64,000 nucleotides of DNA from an uncultured Oscillibacter sp. (GTDB lineage: Bacteria; Bacillota; Clostridia; Oscillospirales; Oscillospiraceae): the NCBI GenBank assembly GCA_947577075.1, contig CANPTW010000001.1, positions 1-64,000 on the forward strand. Reading direction: 5' to 3'. This document shows positions 62,945 through 64,000 of this stretch, piece after piece. Positions within the stretch are counted from its first letter, which is position 1; each line of letters opens with the position of its first letter. The notes under the pieces are model-generated. The model did not search any database. It worked only from the letters and a program-made list of their open reading frames with translations, and was not told the DNA's origin. The position numbers and the translations under genes are program-made.

Positions 62945-64000
62945 GTGGGGTCCTCCTCCAGGAGGTGGGCAACCTTCTGATAAACCGGGCTGGCCTTCAG
63001 AGCTGCCACCGCCGGGTCCTCCGGCGAATAGGCGGACAGCAGCGCCCGCACCTTTTCCGCCAGCTCCTGAAGCTCGGAGCTGGGGGAGGGCGCCTGCAGC
63101 GCCGAGGTGTGCTCAATCAGGAATTCCACCATGTCCTTCATAGACGGGCAGGCGGCAAGGCCCGCCCGGAGGAAGCGCACATGCCCCAGCTGGTCCCCCG
63201 CCTCCAGGGCCTCAAACGCCTGGGCGCAGTACCAGCCGAAGCGGTGCATGGAGGGCAGAACATAGAGGTTCCCCTCCCGCAGGACCTCCGGCGCGTAGTA
63301 GCCGGAGATGAACGCCCGCTCCACCTTGGTGAAGATCCGGGCCAGCGTCATGGACTGTTCCGCGTCCTTCCAGTCACAGTGCTGCACCGCCAGCAGCGCC
63401 AGGGTCCGCGCCCAGGTCAGGGTCTGCCAGCTTCCGGCAAAGTCCTCGGAGGCGGTCTGCGTCAGGGTATTGCAGAGCACGGCCCAGTTCCTGGACAGGC
63501 GGGTGGCCACGTCCTCCAGATCCTCGAGATTCATGGGGTTTTTCTCCGGCGGGAACACCGCGCCCCAGCTCAACGCGTGGCTGAGGGCGGAGATTGGCAG
63601 CTCCGTCCACTTCTGCACCCGGTTCAGCAGGGCGTTCAGCTCGGCGGCGTCCGTGGTTTCCAGCATGGCGGCGGCCAGGCCGAAGGGGATCTGGTCCGCC
63701 AGCGGGAGGAAGACCGTGTACATGGGGCGGTGGAAATCCTCGCGCTTCCGCTCCCGTTCCCGGGAATCGGGCAGGAATGTGGACGCGCCCCGCAGGATGA
63801 AGGCGGCGCGGCGCTCATCCGCCCGCTTCTGGTTGGGGACAGGGCGGTTGATTCCCTCCCACAGGGCGGACGTCAGGCCGCTGGTGTCCACGTCGCTGCG
63901 GAGGTGCAGGTCAAGGAGCAGGTTGGTCAGGTTTTGGGTCTGCTCCACCGTCAGCTGGCTGAAATCCAGAGACATGGCGCCGTCCAGGGCTTTTCTGGGC
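62941..64000 (-). CDS. Unknown helical protein, 5' end outside the window
   Basis: The frame is open to the window edge; in-frame Met at 63975 (MSLDFSQLTVEQTQNLTNLL) lacks a ribosome site, so the true start may lie beyond. At least 344 residues, almost all helical, with repeats of about 35 residues resembling TPR/HEAT and segments LSHALSWGAVFPPEKN and MHRFGWYCAQAFEALEAGD. No family recognised. Four-base overlap with rfbF places it in the glycan operon; a scaffold or glycosylation accessory role is only a guess. Confidence 0.6.
   Translation of the reverse strand, partial: PRKALDGAMSLDFSQLTVEQTQNLTNLLLDLHLRSDVDTSGLTSALWEGINRPVPNQKRADERRAAFILRGASTFLPDSRERERKREDFHRPMYTVFLPLADQIPFGLAAAMLETTDAAELNALLNRVQKWTELPISALSHALSWGAVFPPEKNPMNLEDLEDVATRLSRNWAVLCNTLTQTASEDFAGSWQTLTWARTLALLAVQHCDWKDAEQSMTLARIFTKVERAFISGYYAPEVLREGNLYVLPSMHRFGWYCAQAFEALEAGDQLGHVRFLRAGLAACPSMKDMVEFLIEHTSALQAPSPSSELQELAEKVRALLSAYSPEDPAVAALKASPVYQKVAHLLEEDPT

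Overview
The window looks like the chromosome of a GC-rich Gram-positive gut anaerobe of class Clostridia. An Oscillospiraceae-type host (Flavonifractor/Oscillibacter-like) is my inference from strong AGGAGG ribosome sites, canonical TTGACA/TATAAT promoters, an ArpU-type phage regulator, a SleB-type hydrolase and the gene styles seen. It divides near position 42,000 into a prophage (1 to about 42,000, left end outside the window) and a host surface-glycan locus (44,151 to the right edge), with a SIR2-TPR gene between them.

Prophage. Genes from 38,797 down to position 1 lie on the minus strand. From the switch outward they are: a Cro-like/cI-like divergent control region (38.6-39.4 kb) with palindromic operators and two consensus promoters; an early block with methyltransferases, a Sak4-like ATPase, a PD-(D/E)XK nuclease, SSB, a replication initiator with a possible internal origin, a ParB-type protein and an HNH nuclease (28.7-38.6 kb); an ArpU-like regulator and many small, translationally coupled zinc-binding, anti-restriction and accessory genes (21-28.5 kb); a five-gene cassette with its own promoter (16.4-21.0 kb); then lambda-like packaging and head genes (8-16 kb) and P2-like contractile tail genes (1-7.4 kb). 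It is therefore a myovirus with a lambda-type head and a P2-type tail, including a nested scaffold start and a P2-style -1 frameshift in the tail chaperone. To the right of cI are a lipoprotein gene and a large serine recombinase.

Most unusual phage content. (i) A cassette of a sodium:solute symporter, a PP-loop PAPS-reductase-like protein, a ParB-fold protein, a second PP-loop protein and a second ParB-fold protein. All junctions overlap, and a TTTACA-N17-TATAAT promoter precedes it. (ii) A palindrome, GGTTRYAACC, occurs six times exactly and three times with one mismatch across 2.6-36.9 kb, always inside genes. I found none in the 22 kb of non-phage DNA. (iii) A short ORF runs antisense to the cI 3' end.

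Boundary. The recombinase stop codon is flanked by two copies of a 33-base hairpin-forming repeat (30/33 identical). Next to it is a SIR2-domain/TPR protein with its own consensus promoter and AT-rich repeats, which resembles NAD-consuming anti-phage effectors.

Glycan locus (minus strand, from the right edge to a terminator at 44.07-44.10 kb). It encodes rfbF/rfbG/rfbH for CDP-4-keto-3,6-dideoxyglucose, a TPP enzyme of the acetolactate-synthase fold and short-chain epimerases that could make a yersiniose-type branched sugar. It also encodes LegC, a CBS-nucleotidyltransferase, NeuC/LegG, NeuB/LegI and NeuD-like proteins for a legionaminic-acid-type nonulosonic acid, plus a nucleotide-sugar dehydrogenase, a glycosyltransferase, an FkbM methyltransferase and a radical SAM/SPASM protein. 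Several partner enzymes (LegB, LegF, the CDP-sugar reductase E3) are not seen, so the locus probably continues past 64,000. I found no tRNA, rRNA, CRISPR array or insertion sequence.
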